A stretch of DNA of 64,000 bases from Negativicoccus succinicivorans (GCF_018372215.1 NZ_JAHAJN010000002.1:1-64000); one strand, 5' to 3'; numbered from the stretch's first letter, positions 1-8,763 are shown. Translations and numbers: made by a program. Notes: a model not told the origin generated them from the letters alone.

Positions 1-617
1 CCAAGTACTTTACCTTTTTTTATGGGAACTACTCTTATGTGTCCATTTATTTTAGTGTCAAATTTCGCCATCAAAACCTGTCCACAAAAATCAATAGTTT
101 GTCGTGTGTGTCCTTCACTATCTTCAGTTTCTGTGTATGCTTGCATATTAGAAAACTCTGTTTTGTAATCATCACCAAATACTATGTGGCAGTTTCCAAA
201 ATAATACTGAGAATCAGGAACCAACCTTTTCATTGCTTTCAAATCAATTTTCTTAGAATAATCAATTGTTGTATCAGGCAAGATTTCATTCAACACTGGT
301 AATAGGAAATTATCAATGTAGGATTTTGCAAGATCATTTCTTCGTTGTTTTCTTCGTTGTTCTGAATATTTTTCCCAAAAATACACTATAGCAGCCATTA
401 CAAGAAGCGAATAAATATCTAGCATCGCGCGCATCGCGCTTAATGCAATAAATCCGAACATGGCACCTATAACTAATACAAATGGATTAATAATGTTGTT
501 CTTCATTCCATTTTTTACTAAAAGTAGTTTTGATTGCATTTGTGGAGAATTTTCTATTTGTTCAATTCGTTTTACGATTTCGGGATTGGTAAATTTATCC
601 CTGTATTTTTTCCTCAC
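1..617 (-). CDS. DUF3137-like membrane protein, partial (C-terminus beyond left edge)
   Basis: An open minus-strand frame runs from a GTG at 617 without a stop to the left edge, giving about 205 visible residues. An AAAGGA ribosome site lies about 7 bases before the GTG. The protein starts basic (VRKKYRDKF...) and has two hydrophobic segments at about residues 40-75 (INPFVLVIGAMFGFIALSAM, then YSLLVMAAIVYF). A soluble part follows with a Y-x-E-T-E-D-S-x-G-H pattern and GHIRVVP near the visible end, which resembles DUF3137 proteins. No biochemical role is known for that family. The DNA is clearly more AT-rich than the rest of the window, which suggests a transferred or accessory gene. The family call is from memory of its pattern; the frame itself is well supported. 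Confidence 0.6.
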   Translation of the reverse strand, partial: MRKKYRDKFTNPEIVKRIEQIENSPQMQSKLLLVKNGMKNNIINPFVLVIGAMFGFIALSAMRAMLDIYSLLVMAAIVYFWEKYSEQRRKQRRNDLAKSYIDNFLLPVLNEILPDTTIDYSKKIDLKAMKRLVPDSQYYFGNCHIVFGDDYKTEFSNMQAYTETEDSEGHTRQTIDFCGQVLMAKFDTKINGHIRVVPIKKGKVL

Positions 618-657
618 TTTTTTTCCTTTCAATCACTTTAATTGCACTTCTTTCATT

Positions 658-685
658 TATAATTATACCCGTATAATTATACCCG
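658..685. repeat. Perfect 14-bp tandem repeat with TATAAT boxes
   Basis: TATAATTATACCCG occurs twice in direct succession, 41-68 bases upstream of the GTG start at 617. Read on the minus strand each copy gives GGGTATAAT, so both contain a -10-like box. This could be a doubled promoter or operator for the partial gene. No convincing -35 element was seen. Confidence 0.6.
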
Positions 686-764
686 ATTATTCGCGAAAAA
701 TAAGCTATTTATACGAATTTTCGATATTTTTACAAATATTTTACATGTATTTATTTACGAAAAA

Positions 765-807
765 AATCGTGATGACAGAAGTATCATTTACTTCTACCAA
801 CACGATT
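765..807 (-). terminator. Terminator after tatC
   Basis: On the minus strand, AATCGTG...AGAAGT pairs with ACTTCT...CACGATT around a 7-base loop with a few mismatches. A T run follows directly. It lies 19 bases past the tatC stop. Confidence 0.75.
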
Positions 808-825
808 TATTATAGACCCTTTTTT

Positions 826-1554
826 TTATTTGTGTAAACCGTAGCGAATAATCAATCGGCTGATTTCGTATAAAAGCAAAATGGGAATGGCCAGCAGCGT
901 TTGCGAAACCAGGTCGGTCGTCGGTGTAATAATCGCCGCCGCGATAAACGCCAGCAAGATGACAAAGCGGCGTTGCGCTTTGAGCCATGCGGACGACACC
1001 ACATCCATTTCAGCAAGCGCCAAAAGAACCAGCGGCAAATTAAACACAAACCCGAACGGCAGGATCAGCATCAACGCGAAATCCAAATAACTTTCCATGG
1101 AGATCAGCGGTTGCACCGTGCTGTCGCCGAAGGAAAGAAAAAAATGCAGCCCCTGCGGCAAGACAACGAAAAAGCCGAACGCCGTTCCCGCTAAAAAAAG
1201 CAGTAGCGAACCGGGAACCAACAGCGCCAGAATCGCGTGTTCTTTTTGCGTAAACGCCGGCACCAAAAACGCCCAAAATTCATAAAACAACACCGGAGCG
1301 GCAAAGACAATGCCCGCCACCATCGCTACTTTAACATAAATAAAAAACGCTTCCGCCGGTCGCAGATAATACAGTTGACCCGCAGGCGCCGTGATGAACG
1401 CTACAATGAAATCGATGAAACAGCCGCTCACCGCCATGCCGACCACGGCCGCCAGAATGGCACGGATCAGCCGCCGGCGCAACTCCCCGAGATGATCGAT
1501 CAGCGTCATCTCCTGCGGATCGGCGAAGCAGGCCACGGAGGTTGCGCTTTTCAT
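826..1554 (-). CDS. tatC: Twin-arginine translocase subunit TatC
   Basis: TatC is the membrane receptor that recognises twin-arginine signal peptides on folded proteins. The 242-residue product has the family's usual length. It carries the cytoplasmic N-terminal motif DHLGELRRR at residues 20-28, followed by about six hydrophobic segments, including the FYEFWAFLVPAF stretch typical of the family. The start at 1554 overlaps the tatA stop (ATGA), so the two genes are translationally coupled. A later ATG (residue 16) has an AGGAG directly against it, too close to be used. With tatA it forms a minimal TatAC system with no tatB visible. The divergent neighbour at 1980 encodes a protein with a Tat signal. 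Confidence 0.95.
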   Translation of the reverse strand: MKSATSVACFADPQEMTLIDHLGELRRRLIRAILAAVVGMAVSGCFIDFIVAFITAPAGQLYYLRPAEAFFIYVKVAMVAGIVFAAPVLFYEFWAFLVPAFTQKEHAILALLVPGSLLLFLAGTAFGFFVVLPQGLHFFLSFGDSTVQPLISMESYLDFALMLILPFGFVFNLPLVLLALAEMDVVSSAWLKAQRRFVILLAFIAAAIITPTTDLVSQTLLAIPILLLYEISRLIIRYGLHK

Positions 1555-1751
1555 TCTTTCGGCGGTAACGACGAAGCGACGGTAACGTCTTTATGCGCTT
1601 CTGCGGTCGTTTCATTGCCGTTGATCGCGTCTTTAAATTCGTGCATGCTTTTGCCCATCGCTTTACCGATTTCCGGCAGTTTACCCGGTCCGAACAACAC
1701 CAGGCCGATCACCAAAATTAAGATAAGTTCAGGAATGCCCAAGCCGAACAT
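1551..1751 (-). CDS. tatA: Twin-arginine translocase subunit TatA
   Basis: TatA forms the protein-conducting assembly of the Tat pathway. The 66-residue protein has one N-terminal membrane helix (PELILILVIGLVLFGPGKLPEIG) and then an amphipathic helix (GKAMGKSMHEFKDAI). The FGPGKLPE hinge between them is diagnostic. A short polar tail follows. An AAAGGAGG site lies just upstream of the ATG. The gene heads a two-gene operon with tatC. In Firmicutes with TatA and TatC only, TatA is thought to cover the TatB role as well. Confidence 0.95.
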   Translation of the reverse strand: MFGLGIPELILILVIGLVLFGPGKLPEIGKAMGKSMHEFKDAINGNETTAEAHKDVTVASSLPPKE

Positions 1752-1979
1752 AGTAAACCCTCCTTTGATTTATGGTACTTGGTTTCCTTCTGAGGATACA
1801 GAGTCAATATCGTTTTACGGTGAAAAAATCTTTTAAAATTTGTAAAATTCAGTTTCAAAGAGCGATTTCCGTAATTTTGCGTATTTTTACCGAAACCCAA
1901 ACAAATTATAAATAAACCTCCTTTATAGTTACGTTTATCTATGGACGAATCCATACAGGGTAACAAAGGAGGAATTACT

Positions 1980-3152
1980 ATGTCTACCGAAGAAATGTAC
2001 GCAACGCCCGCGACAATGTCGCGCCGCGGCTTTTTGAAATTGGCCGCCGGCTCCGCATTGGGCGCGGCCATGCTCTCCATGCCGTCCTTTGCATTGGCGC
2101 GCGAGCTGGAAGTGAAATCGCGTCAGCTGAAACCGGTCATGTACGACGCGATTCCGCAAAACGCCATCGCATGCGGCCAACAGGCGCCGCTGATCGAAGG
2201 TTGCTACCGTTCGATCCTGGGTTACGCGGAAAAAATTCGTGATGCGGGACTGCGGCGCGAAGTCACCGACCTCATCCAAAATCCGGCGCTGCGTTTCTTG
2301 CAGGAATACAGTTCACCGGCGGCGCGTCATCGCATCTACACGCAGCTGGCCAACCAAGGCTTGGTCGATACCGCAAAAACCGACGAGGCGCATTTCTTCC
2401 CCGTCTCCGACGGCAAAATTCAGGAATTCCGCACGGCGCCGGGCAGCGGTTACGGCAGTCACCATCCGTACCCGGGCGGCTTGGCTACGCACGTCAACGC
2501 CAACATGCACATCACGGAAGCCGTCTGCAATACATACCGGGATGTTTTCATGTATAACGTCAATCGCGACATCGCATTCGGCGCGGAACTTCTGCACGAT
2601 ATCGCGAAGCCGTTCGTTTTCGCCTGGCAGAAAAACGGCCGTTCGCTGCAGGAATATACGATTGCGGGCACCGGCGCTCACCATATTTTCTCCATCGCGG
2701 AAATTATTTACCGCGGTTTCCCTGCGGATTTCGTCGTCGCCCAGGCTTGCGCACATGAAGCGCCGAACTCGGCGAAAGGTAATGAAACCGTCGCCGGCTG
2801 GCTGAAAGCCGGCGCAATGATCGCCGGTAAAGATCCCTTCGCGTACGGTTTGTTGAACAAAACCGGTGACGGCATTCGTGACCCGCACCGTCAGGAAGGC
2901 TACATCGTTCACTTGGGCGACCATGACTGGGTACTCTCTTCGCCGGCCGCGCAAAAGAGCGTGGCGATTCTGAAAGAAATCGCCAAACGCGATTACGGCA
3001 TGAGCGCTGCCGATCTCGAAGGCGCGCGTTTCAACCACTTCCGCAACTATATCGGCTCGCAACTTTCCTACATGTTCCTCAACATGCTCGCCGCGGAACC
3101 GAACGGTGAAAAACTCATCGCGGCCCAGGTCCACAAAGTCATTTTGAAATAA
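1980..3152 (+). CDS. Tat-exported HD-domain putative phosphohydrolase
   Basis: The ATG at 1980 follows an AAAGGAGG site. An in-frame ATG at 1941 has no such site, so 1980 is preferred (390 residues). The N-terminus holds a textbook twin-arginine signal: S-R-R-G-F-L-K at residues 14-20, a hydrophobic core, then a likely cleavage after SFALA. The mature part is rich in metal-type histidines: HHPYPGGLATH, then LLHDIAK (the HD pair), then GAHHIF and CAHEAP. This fits a metal-dependent HD phosphohydrolase that folds in the cytoplasm before export. The substrate is unknown. It is divergent from tatC-tatA across about 230 bases, so it may be the translocase's dedicated cargo. Most HD enzymes are cytoplasmic, which makes the export unusual. 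Confidence 0.85.
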   Translation: MSTEEMYATPATMSRRGFLKLAAGSALGAAMLSMPSFALARELEVKSRQLKPVMYDAIPQNAIACGQQAPLIEGCYRSILGYAEKIRDAGLRREVTDLIQNPALRFLQEYSSPAARHRIYTQLANQGLVDTAKTDEAHFFPVSDGKIQEFRTAPGSGYGSHHPYPGGLATHVNANMHITEAVCNTYRDVFMYNVNRDIAFGAELLHDIAKPFVFAWQKNGRSLQEYTIAGTGAHHIFSIAEIIYRGFPADFVVAQACAHEAPNSAKGNETVAGWLKAGAMIAGKDPFAYGLLNKTGDGIRDPHRQEGYIVHLGDHDWVLSSPAAQKSVAILKEIAKRDYGMSAADLEGARFNHFRNYIGSQLSYMFLNMLAAEPNGEKLIAAQVHKVILK

Positions 3153-3181
3153 TGGAAAAGCGTCGCGACGCTTACCTTCAC

Positions 3182-3210
3182 TTGGTAGAGGACGGTAAAT
3201 ATGCTATAAT
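3182..3210 (+). promoter_or_regulatory. Promoter of tRNA-Gly
   Basis: TTGGTA (3182-3187), a 17-base spacer and TATAAT (3205-3210) with a TGC extension just before it, 12 bases upstream of the mature tRNA. Confidence 0.75.
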
Positions 3211-3222
3211 ATGTACCGTCAA

Positions 3223-3297
3223 GCGGGTGTAGTTCATCGGTAGAACGTCAGCTTCCCAAGCTGAATGTAGAGGGTTCGATTCCCTTCACCCGCTCCA
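3223..3297 (+). tRNA. tRNA-Gly (CCC)
   Basis: The acceptor stem GCGGGTG pairs with CACCCGC. The anticodon arm TCAGC-TTCCCAA-GCTGA gives anticodon CCC. The T arm contains GGTTCGATTCC, and the 3' end encodes CCA (3295-3297). Confidence 0.95.
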
Positions 3298-3323
3298 ATT
3301 TTATGTTGATTTCGATGACATTC

Positions 3324-3349
3324 AAAGCTCCCGAATCCGGGAGCTTTTT
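3324..3349 (+). terminator. Terminator after tRNA-Gly
   Basis: AAAGCTCCCG and CGGGAGCTTT pair around a 4-base loop and are followed by T residues, 27 bases past the tRNA. Confidence 0.9.
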
Positions 3350-3460
3350 ATTGCGCAAACATATCTCGCGTTTCGTTTGCGCTATTGCGAAAGCCGTCCT
3401 TCCCGATGCGCTCGCGCCTTGCTTTTGCGCCGTTTAGCCGTGAGAACGCGCCGTCAGTGG

Positions 3461-3466
3461 TATAAT
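3461..3466 (+). promoter_or_regulatory. Possible -10 box before the DUF2254 gene
   Basis: A perfect TATAAT lies 61 bases before the TTG start at 3528. The -35 region at the right distance is poor (CCGTGA), so this is a tentative promoter. The rest of 3350-3527 shows nothing else recognisable. Confidence 0.4.
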
Positions 3467-3527
3467 AACGGTAAGAATTATTTGTTTTCATTGGCTCGTA
3501 AAGGATTCGGCAAAAGGCGGTACCATA

Positions 3528-4916
3528 TTGACTACATTAAAATTTTTCAGTTGGCTGAAACAACCGCGCAATACCATTTGGTGGCAACCCGCCAAAGGCG
3601 CACTGTTTGTTATCGTATATGTCATCGCGGTGCTCGTCAGCACACGTTATCTGCCGACCAACTTGTTTCCCGATATTCCGTCGCGCACGATCGATGGCCT
3701 GTTGACCATTTTGGCGTCAAGCATGCTGGCGGTCACCACGTTTTCTCTTTCCATTATGGAGAATGCGTTTTCTTCCGCGTCACGCGGTGCGACCCCGCGT
3801 TCCGTCGAACTCGTCATGGCGGACGACAGCACCCGACTCGCCATCGCCAGTTTCATTTCGACATTTATTTATGCCATTATCACAAAGATCGCCTTAGGAA
3901 GCGGTTCCTTCGCGCAAAACGGCCGCTTCCTCTTTTTCCTCAGCACGATTGTCGTCATCGCCTACCTGATTGTTGTACTGATCCGCTGGGTGCAGGTACT
4001 ATCGACACTCGGACACTTGGGCGACACGATGGGTAAGGTATACGCCAAAGCGGCAGAGACCATGCGCCGTTATCGCAGCCTGCCTAACCTCGGCGCCACA
4101 TGGGTGCCGGCTAAAGACGCGCTGCCGGATGCGCATTTTATTTGCGCCGAGACGGGCGAGTTCGCGCAGCTTCATTTGGACCTTTTACAGGAGTGGGCGA
4201 AAAAACATGACGCGCATGTTTTCATTCGCTTGAATCCGGGTGACTTTCTGTATCGAGGCGAACCGCTGGCGGATATTTACCTGAATGACGGTTCGAACTC
4301 GTTGACGGAAGAAGATCTGTCGCTTTTACGCAGTTTCTTTATCGTTAAGCCGACGCGCAGTTATGAACAGGATCCTCGTTTCGGTTTTATCGTGTTAAAA
4401 GAAATCGCGCAACGCTCGATTTCCCCCTCGATGAACGATCCCGGTTCGGTGATAGCGGTGATGAATCTGATGGCGAAATTGTTGCTGGACGCTACCGCGC
4501 CGCGCGACAACATGACCGTCTACGATCGCGTCGGCATGCAACCTCTGCAGGAAACGGATTTCATCTATCGTTCCTTTGACGGCATCATTCGCGACAGCGA
4601 CCAAAATGCAGGTATATCCATGCAGGCGTTGCACATTATGTATGCGGTTTCGCGCCATGCGCCCGAGGAAGCGATTCGCAAAGCGGCGCGTATTCAGGCG
4701 CGCTTGATTTTGGAACACGCACGCCGAACATTCAGCGCCCGCCAGGATTTGTTTAGAGTGGAAAGCGCCTATGTCCGATATTTTCCGGATGATACGCCGA
4801 TCGAAGCCTCCGCGTATTTTCCCGATGACGAAGCGGCGGAACGTCAAAAAGCATTGGCGGATGCCGATCTGACGGCTCTTTTTGAAAAACTGCGTGACGA
4901 AAACGATCGACAGTAA
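3528..4916 (+). CDS. DUF2254 family membrane protein
   Basis: The 462-residue frame begins at a TTG preceded by an AAAAGGCGG site, and no ATG start fits. The first ~150 residues hold about four hydrophobic segments, with FPDIPSRTIDGLLTILASSMLAVTTFSLS between them; this N-terminal half is typical of DUF2254. The C-terminal ~300 residues are soluble and contain the conserved ISPSMNDPGSV motif. The biochemical function of the family is not established. The next gene starts 20 bases downstream, so the two are probably co-transcribed. Confidence 0.75.
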   Translation: MTTLKFFSWLKQPRNTIWWQPAKGALFVIVYVIAVLVSTRYLPTNLFPDIPSRTIDGLLTILASSMLAVTTFSLSIMENAFSSASRGATPRSVELVMADDSTRLAIASFISTFIYAIITKIALGSGSFAQNGRFLFFLSTIVVIAYLIVVLIRWVQVLSTLGHLGDTMGKVYAKAAETMRRYRSLPNLGATWVPAKDALPDAHFICAETGEFAQLHLDLLQEWAKKHDAHVFIRLNPGDFLYRGEPLADIYLNDGSNSLTEEDLSLLRSFFIVKPTRSYEQDPRFGFIVLKEIAQRSISPSMNDPGSVIAVMNLMAKLLLDATAPRDNMTVYDRVGMQPLQETDFIYRSFDGIIRDSDQNAGISMQALHIMYAVSRHAPEEAIRKAARIQARLILEHARRTFSARQDLFRVESAYVRYFPDDTPIEASAYFPDDEAAERQKALADADLTALFEKLRDENDRQ

Positions 4917-4936
4917 AGTAAAATAAAGGAAATGAT

Positions 4937-6589
4937 ATGAACCGAACTTCTTCTCACTTGCATTGGTGGCGTCGCTACGGCGGCTGGTTGCTGCTTGGCG
5001 CCGCGTTTATCTACATGTTCGCTCTGAACAGCTGGACGCCCTGGCATCGCGATGATTATGAGTACGCGCTGATTTGGCAAACGCTGGTGCCGATCGAAAA
5101 CTTTCATGACGTCATGACGTCTCTCGCGCGTCACTACCAAATGCACGGCGGACGCATGGTCGCTTTTTTTGTGTTGGATAATTTTTTGCGCTGGCCCAAG
5201 ATTTGGTTCAATATAGCCAACGCGCTTTGCTTCATTTTAATGGCGCTCGGTCTCAGCTGGCACAGCGCGGGACGTATTGAAAAATCACCCGCGCCGGTGC
5301 GCATCGCCGCTGTGCTGCTCGCGCTTTGGTACACGCTGCCGCATTTCGGTGAAGTGGCGGTATGGATGTGCGGCTCGACCGTATATCTGTGGACGATGAC
5401 CATCATGGTCTGGTTCCTTTTACCGTATCATTTTTCCCTGCGCCCGACACGAACGTTTGCCGACAGTTATTGGGCGGCAGGCGCTATGTTTTTGCTCGGC
5501 ATTCTCGCCGGTTGGGGCGAAGAAAACGCTTCGCTCGCGACTCTGGTCGCGGCGGCCGCTGTGACGCTGTACAGTTGGCGTAAAGGTCAGCGGTACCGCT
5601 GGCAGATCACAGGCGTCGTCGGCAGCGTACTCGGTTTCATCGCGCTGGTCGCGGCGCCCGGTAATTTTGTCCGCGTAGCGGAAGTGTCCGCTTCCATCGG
5701 TCGAAGAATCGGCAATCAGTTCGCGGGAAACGGCGAGATGATGCTCTATATTTTGCCGCTGATTTTCATGTGGGTTCTGGCCTATCACCAAATCGCGATC
5801 TCACGTTACGGACGTAATACGACAGCGCCATCCGGATCGAAACGTCCGCTGTATATCGCCGGCGCTCTCGCGGCGGTACTCGCAGTGTCATATGCCACTG
5901 ACGGTTTCATCGGGCGTTGGTTTGGCGACGGCTTAATCGCAATCGTTCACGCGCTCGGTTTGCTCAAGCCGAAAACGGTGCGCCTTCTGCAAAATCTCGG
6001 CTCCGGCGTCGAAGAGATGGGCCTTTACCTCTTGCTCATCTGGCTCGTCTATCGCCTTTTGCGCCGCCGCCTCATGCTCACTCCCGCGGTAACGAAAACC
6101 GCCGGCTGGCGGCTGACATTTCGCACGCTTTGGAATCAATATCCCCCCGTGCGCTTTTTACTGATTACCGTAGCGCTTGCCGCCGTCAGCAATCTCGCGA
6201 TGCTCGGCGCGCCGACGTTTCCCGCTCGCGCATCGATGTTCGCCGTGTTGTGTCTGATTGCCGGCACGGTCGGTTTGTATGACGTGCCCGTAGTTCGCCG
6301 CGCCTTCGCGCGGGAGCAGCGTTTCGTTGTCGGTATCATTTTGTTGATTACGCTGCCGTTTTTGCTCGGCACATTGTATTTTACCGTGAGAATTTACGAA
6401 ATCGATCAGGCGCGCATGGCGTACATTCGTGACGCGCGGGCGCAAGGTTATACCGCTGTCGAACTCGAGGCGCTTCCCTTTACGCAGCGCATGCTGCGTC
6501 ACATTTTCTACGTGGAACTCGACAACGGCGTTTCCCAATACGGTTTGAAACGCTACTACGGTTTAGACGAGTTGACGATCCGTAAATAA
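4937..6589 (+). CDS. Polytopic membrane protein, DUF6056-like
   Basis: This 550-residue protein has about ten to twelve hydrophobic helices. It follows an AAAGGAAATGAT start region. After the first helix there is an acidic motif, WHRDDYEYA (about residues 36-44), in the position where GT-C type glycosyltransferases and DUF6056 proteins carry a catalytic acidic pair. Later features are WGEENAS in a short loop, a basic cluster and an extracytoplasmic C-terminal tail. A role in decorating surface polysaccharide is possible but inferred only from this resemblance. It is probably transcribed with the DUF2254 gene 20 bases upstream. The family name is the weak part of this call. Confidence 0.5.
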   Translation: MNRTSSHLHWWRRYGGWLLLGAAFIYMFALNSWTPWHRDDYEYALIWQTLVPIENFHDVMTSLARHYQMHGGRMVAFFVLDNFLRWPKIWFNIANALCFILMALGLSWHSAGRIEKSPAPVRIAAVLLALWYTLPHFGEVAVWMCGSTVYLWTMTIMVWFLLPYHFSLRPTRTFADSYWAAGAMFLLGILAGWGEENASLATLVAAAAVTLYSWRKGQRYRWQITGVVGSVLGFIALVAAPGNFVRVAEVSASIGRRIGNQFAGNGEMMLYILPLIFMWVLAYHQIAISRYGRNTTAPSGSKRPLYIAGALAAVLAVSYATDGFIGRWFGDGLIAIVHALGLLKPKTVRLLQNLGSGVEEMGLYLLLIWLVYRLLRRRLMLTPAVTKTAGWRLTFRTLWNQYPPVRFLLITVALAAVSNLAMLGAPTFPARASMFAVLCLIAGTVGLYDVPVVRRAFAREQRFVVGIILLITLPFLLGTLYFTVRIYEIDQARMAYIRDARAQGYTAVELEALPFTQRMLRHIFYVELDNGVSQYGLKRYYGLDELTIRK

Positions 6590-6606
6590 AAAGAAAAACA
6601 TCATGC

Positions 6607-6612
6607 TATAAT
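6607..6612 (+). promoter_or_regulatory. Extended -10 promoter of the M48 gene
   Basis: TGCTATAAT is an extended -10 (TGnTATAAT), 37 bases before the ATG. No good -35 is present, which is usual for this promoter class. Confidence 0.5.
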
Positions 6613-6649
6613 TGAGAAAAATAACCTTCGTTTCGAAAGGAGTGGTCAC

Positions 6650-7870
6650 ATGTTCCCTACATTTCGTAAATATACCGCAGCGGTCCTTGCCGCTTGTTTC
6701 TTAACGATGCCGCTCGCGGTACCGGTGGAGGCCTCGTGGGGTGATATCGGCGTCTCCGTACTCAAAGGCGCGGTGCAAATGGGCGCGATTCGCGAGCAGT
6801 TACGCGAACTTGACGAAAACGGGCAGGAAGAGGTTCTCGCCAATGCCAAAGAGAAAAGCGGTTACTATGATAATGCCGCCTATCAGGAACGCGCCCAACG
6901 CATTTTGGATTCCCTTGTGAAAAGCGGCGTGCCCAAGCGGAAGTATGTGATTTTTGTGAACCCCTCCGATGACATTAACGCCTACTGCACGCTCGCAGCC
7001 GTGCTTTCCGTCAACAAAGGCACATTGGACGTGCTTGACGATCAGCAGCTGGCATTTGTGCTCGCGCATGAAGTCAGTCACGGCGAACATCGCGATATCG
7101 TCAATGGCGTAACCAAAAAGCTCAGCCTCGCCGTCGCCGGCTCCGCCGTTCTTTCCGGCGGTGATTCGTCCGCCGCGCAAACGCTGCTGATGAATTTAGC
7201 TCTGAACTATATCAACAACGAAGTATTCACGATGGGTCAGGAAAAAGCTGCGGATGAGCTCGGTTTTACCATTTTGGAAAAAACGGATTACAATCTCGGC
7301 GGCGCTCCGGCTGCGATGCACGCCTTATTGAAAGAATACGGCTCCGGTTTCAATGGCGGCATCGCGCGCGTTATCGCGCCGAACTCGCATCCGCGCAACG
7401 AATCGCGCGTCACGGAAGCGGTCAACCGCATGCAGGCGTATTCCGGTAACCGCGTCACCGTCAAAGGCGCCGATGTTATCGTCAACGACAAGACCGTATT
7501 GACACCGGTTAAAGTCGGAAATTATGATGCCGAAACGCGCGCGTACTACGTTGCTGGTCGTTTGGCTCGTCTTTTCCATGATCATAAAATGCAACCGGCG
7601 CGATTGGACGGCGGCGCGATTTATGTAGGCGGCCAATCACTGTACACCCTTTCCTCCGGTGAAGACGGCCACGCGATCGTCAATCGTTTGAACGCAGCCG
7701 TTACCCCCGAAGCGAAAGCCAAAAAAGAAAAAGTTGATAAACCTTCCAAAGAAATAAAACAGACGTCGGAAACCAAACCGACCCAAGATGTCAAAAAGGA
7801 CACGCCGAAAAAAGCTTCGGAAGGAAATATTAAAGATCGCGTCAACGCGATCCTCGGTCGCAAAAGCTGA
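6650..7870 (+). CDS. Secreted M48-family zinc metallopeptidase
   Basis: The 406-residue protein starts after a GAAAGGAG site and has an N-terminal signal peptide ending near PVEA-S (residue 28). The zinc motif HEVSH is at residues 140-144, inside VLAHEVSHGEHRD. The third ligand is likely Glu198 in GQEKAADELG, the normal M48 layout. Such peptidases act in periplasmic or envelope quality control, as BepA and LoiP do. The C-terminal ~70 residues are Lys/Thr/Pro-rich and look disordered, ending in a short amphipathic stretch. The gene is a single transcription unit closed by a strong terminator. Confidence 0.88.
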   Translation: MFPTFRKYTAAVLAACFLTMPLAVPVEASWGDIGVSVLKGAVQMGAIREQLRELDENGQEEVLANAKEKSGYYDNAAYQERAQRILDSLVKSGVPKRKYVIFVNPSDDINAYCTLAAVLSVNKGTLDVLDDQQLAFVLAHEVSHGEHRDIVNGVTKKLSLAVAGSAVLSGGDSSAAQTLLMNLALNYINNEVFTMGQEKAADELGFTILEKTDYNLGGAPAAMHALLKEYGSGFNGGIARVIAPNSHPRNESRVTEAVNRMQAYSGNRVTVKGADVIVNDKTVLTPVKVGNYDAETRAYYVAGRLARLFHDHKMQPARLDGGAIYVGGQSLYTLSSGEDGHAIVNRLNAAVTPEAKAKKEKVDKPSKEIKQTSETKPTQDVKKDTPKKASEGNIKDRVNAILGRKS

Positions 7871-7876
7871 GCACCA

Positions 7877-7906
7877 AAAAAGCGCTTACCGCGGTAAGCG
7901 CTTTTT
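7877..7906. terminator. Bidirectional terminator
   Basis: AAAGCGCTTACC and GGTAAGCGCTTT pair around GC and are flanked by A and T runs. It serves the M48 gene and the converging pyridoxamine kinase gene. Confidence 0.92.
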
Positions 7907-7914
7907 ACTTGCTC

Positions 7915-8763
7915 TCATTCGTCTTCCGTCCATTTTTTTACCGTCCCTTGCAACGCGCCGCGAAGCATCAAGCCGTTGCCTGCGGTAATTTTCTGCGCTT
8001 GCGTTTCACACAGTGCGAATTCAATGAATCGCGCCGCCGTCTTCACCGCCTGCGCAAGCGATTCCCCGCGCAGCAACGCCGCGAGCAGTACCGCATTGAA
8101 ATAATCGCCACTGCCGCTGAAATTCGGCGCCAGGCGCGCAAAATCGACAGCGCCCGTGTGACCGTCCGCCGACCGATAATAAACGGTTCCGACGTTCGCG
8201 TCAGGATTTCCCACGCCCGTGATTACGCAAGCTCTTGCTCCCAACGCGCATAAGCGTTCGAGCCATTGCGGCGCGACGCGTTGCTCACACGCGGGATCTT
8301 CCCCCAAAAGCAACGCCGCTTCCGTCCAGTTCGGTGTAATAATATCCGCCACCGGCAAAAGCGTGCGCATTTCCGTGACGAGTTCCTGCGGCAATGTGGG
8401 ATACAAGGCGCCGTTATCCCCCATCACGGGATCCACCAGAATAAACGAACCTTGCGCGCGCCATTTCGGTAACGCGTCCCGCAGCAACGCAAATTGTTCC
8501 AAACTGCCGAGGCTGTCGATAAAACCGGTCGCCACCGCGGCAAACGTGAAACCCTGTTTCTCCCAAAGCGGCAAGGTCCGCCGCAGATGCTCCGTCAGCG
8601 GAAAATAGTCATAGTCTCCGTACTCGAAACTGTGGCTCATTACCGCCGTCAGCAATCCCGACACGGGATAACCGAGAGCGCGCAAAATCGGCTCCAGCAC
8701 ATTCATATTCGATGTGCCGTGCTCGATATAGTCATTGATTAAAAGGATCGGCCGTGAGGTCAT
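7915..8763 (-). CDS. Pyridoxamine/pyridoxal kinase (PfkB fold)
   Basis: This kinase phosphorylates B6 vitamers in pyridoxal-phosphate salvage. The 282-residue length fits. Family motifs in order are ILLINDYIEHG at the start, the substrate-side VDPVMGDNGALYP, TPNWTEAALL, and the ATP/catalytic loop SGSGDYFNAVLLAALL with the catalytic Asp (GTGD is usual; GSGD here). The start overlaps the stop of the upstream nucleotidase gene by 4 bases (ATGA), so it is the last gene of a minus-strand operon. The specific vitamer preference cannot be read from sequence. Confidence 0.85.
   Translation of the reverse strand: MTSRPILLINDYIEHGTSNMNVLEPILRALGYPVSGLLTAVMSHSFEYGDYDYFPLTEHLRRTLPLWEKQGFTFAAVATGFIDSLGSLEQFALLRDALPKWRAQGSFILVDPVMGDNGALYPTLPQELVTEMRTLLPVADIITPNWTEAALLLGEDPACEQRVAPQWLERLCALGARACVITGVGNPDANVGTVYYRSADGHTGAVDFARLAPNFSGSGDYFNAVLLAALLRGESLAQAVKTAARFIEFALCETQAQKITAGNGLMLRGALQGTVKKWTEDE

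Noticed and set aside
39..837. Two plus-strand open frames (39-302 and 460-837) in the AT-rich left end
   Set aside because: They lie opposite the better-supported minus-strand gene with a ribosome site. They are low-complexity Phe/Ile/Ser-rich and have no ribosome site.
3160..3180. AAGCGTCGCGACGCTT palindrome after the HD gene as a terminator
   Set aside because: There is no T run after the stem, and the tRNA promoter lies just downstream. A terminator is possible but not supported.
3377..4036. Plus-strand 219-residue open frame overlapping the DUF2254 gene
   Set aside because: It is an out-of-frame shadow. The composition is Arg/His-rich and the membrane pattern belongs to the 3528 frame.
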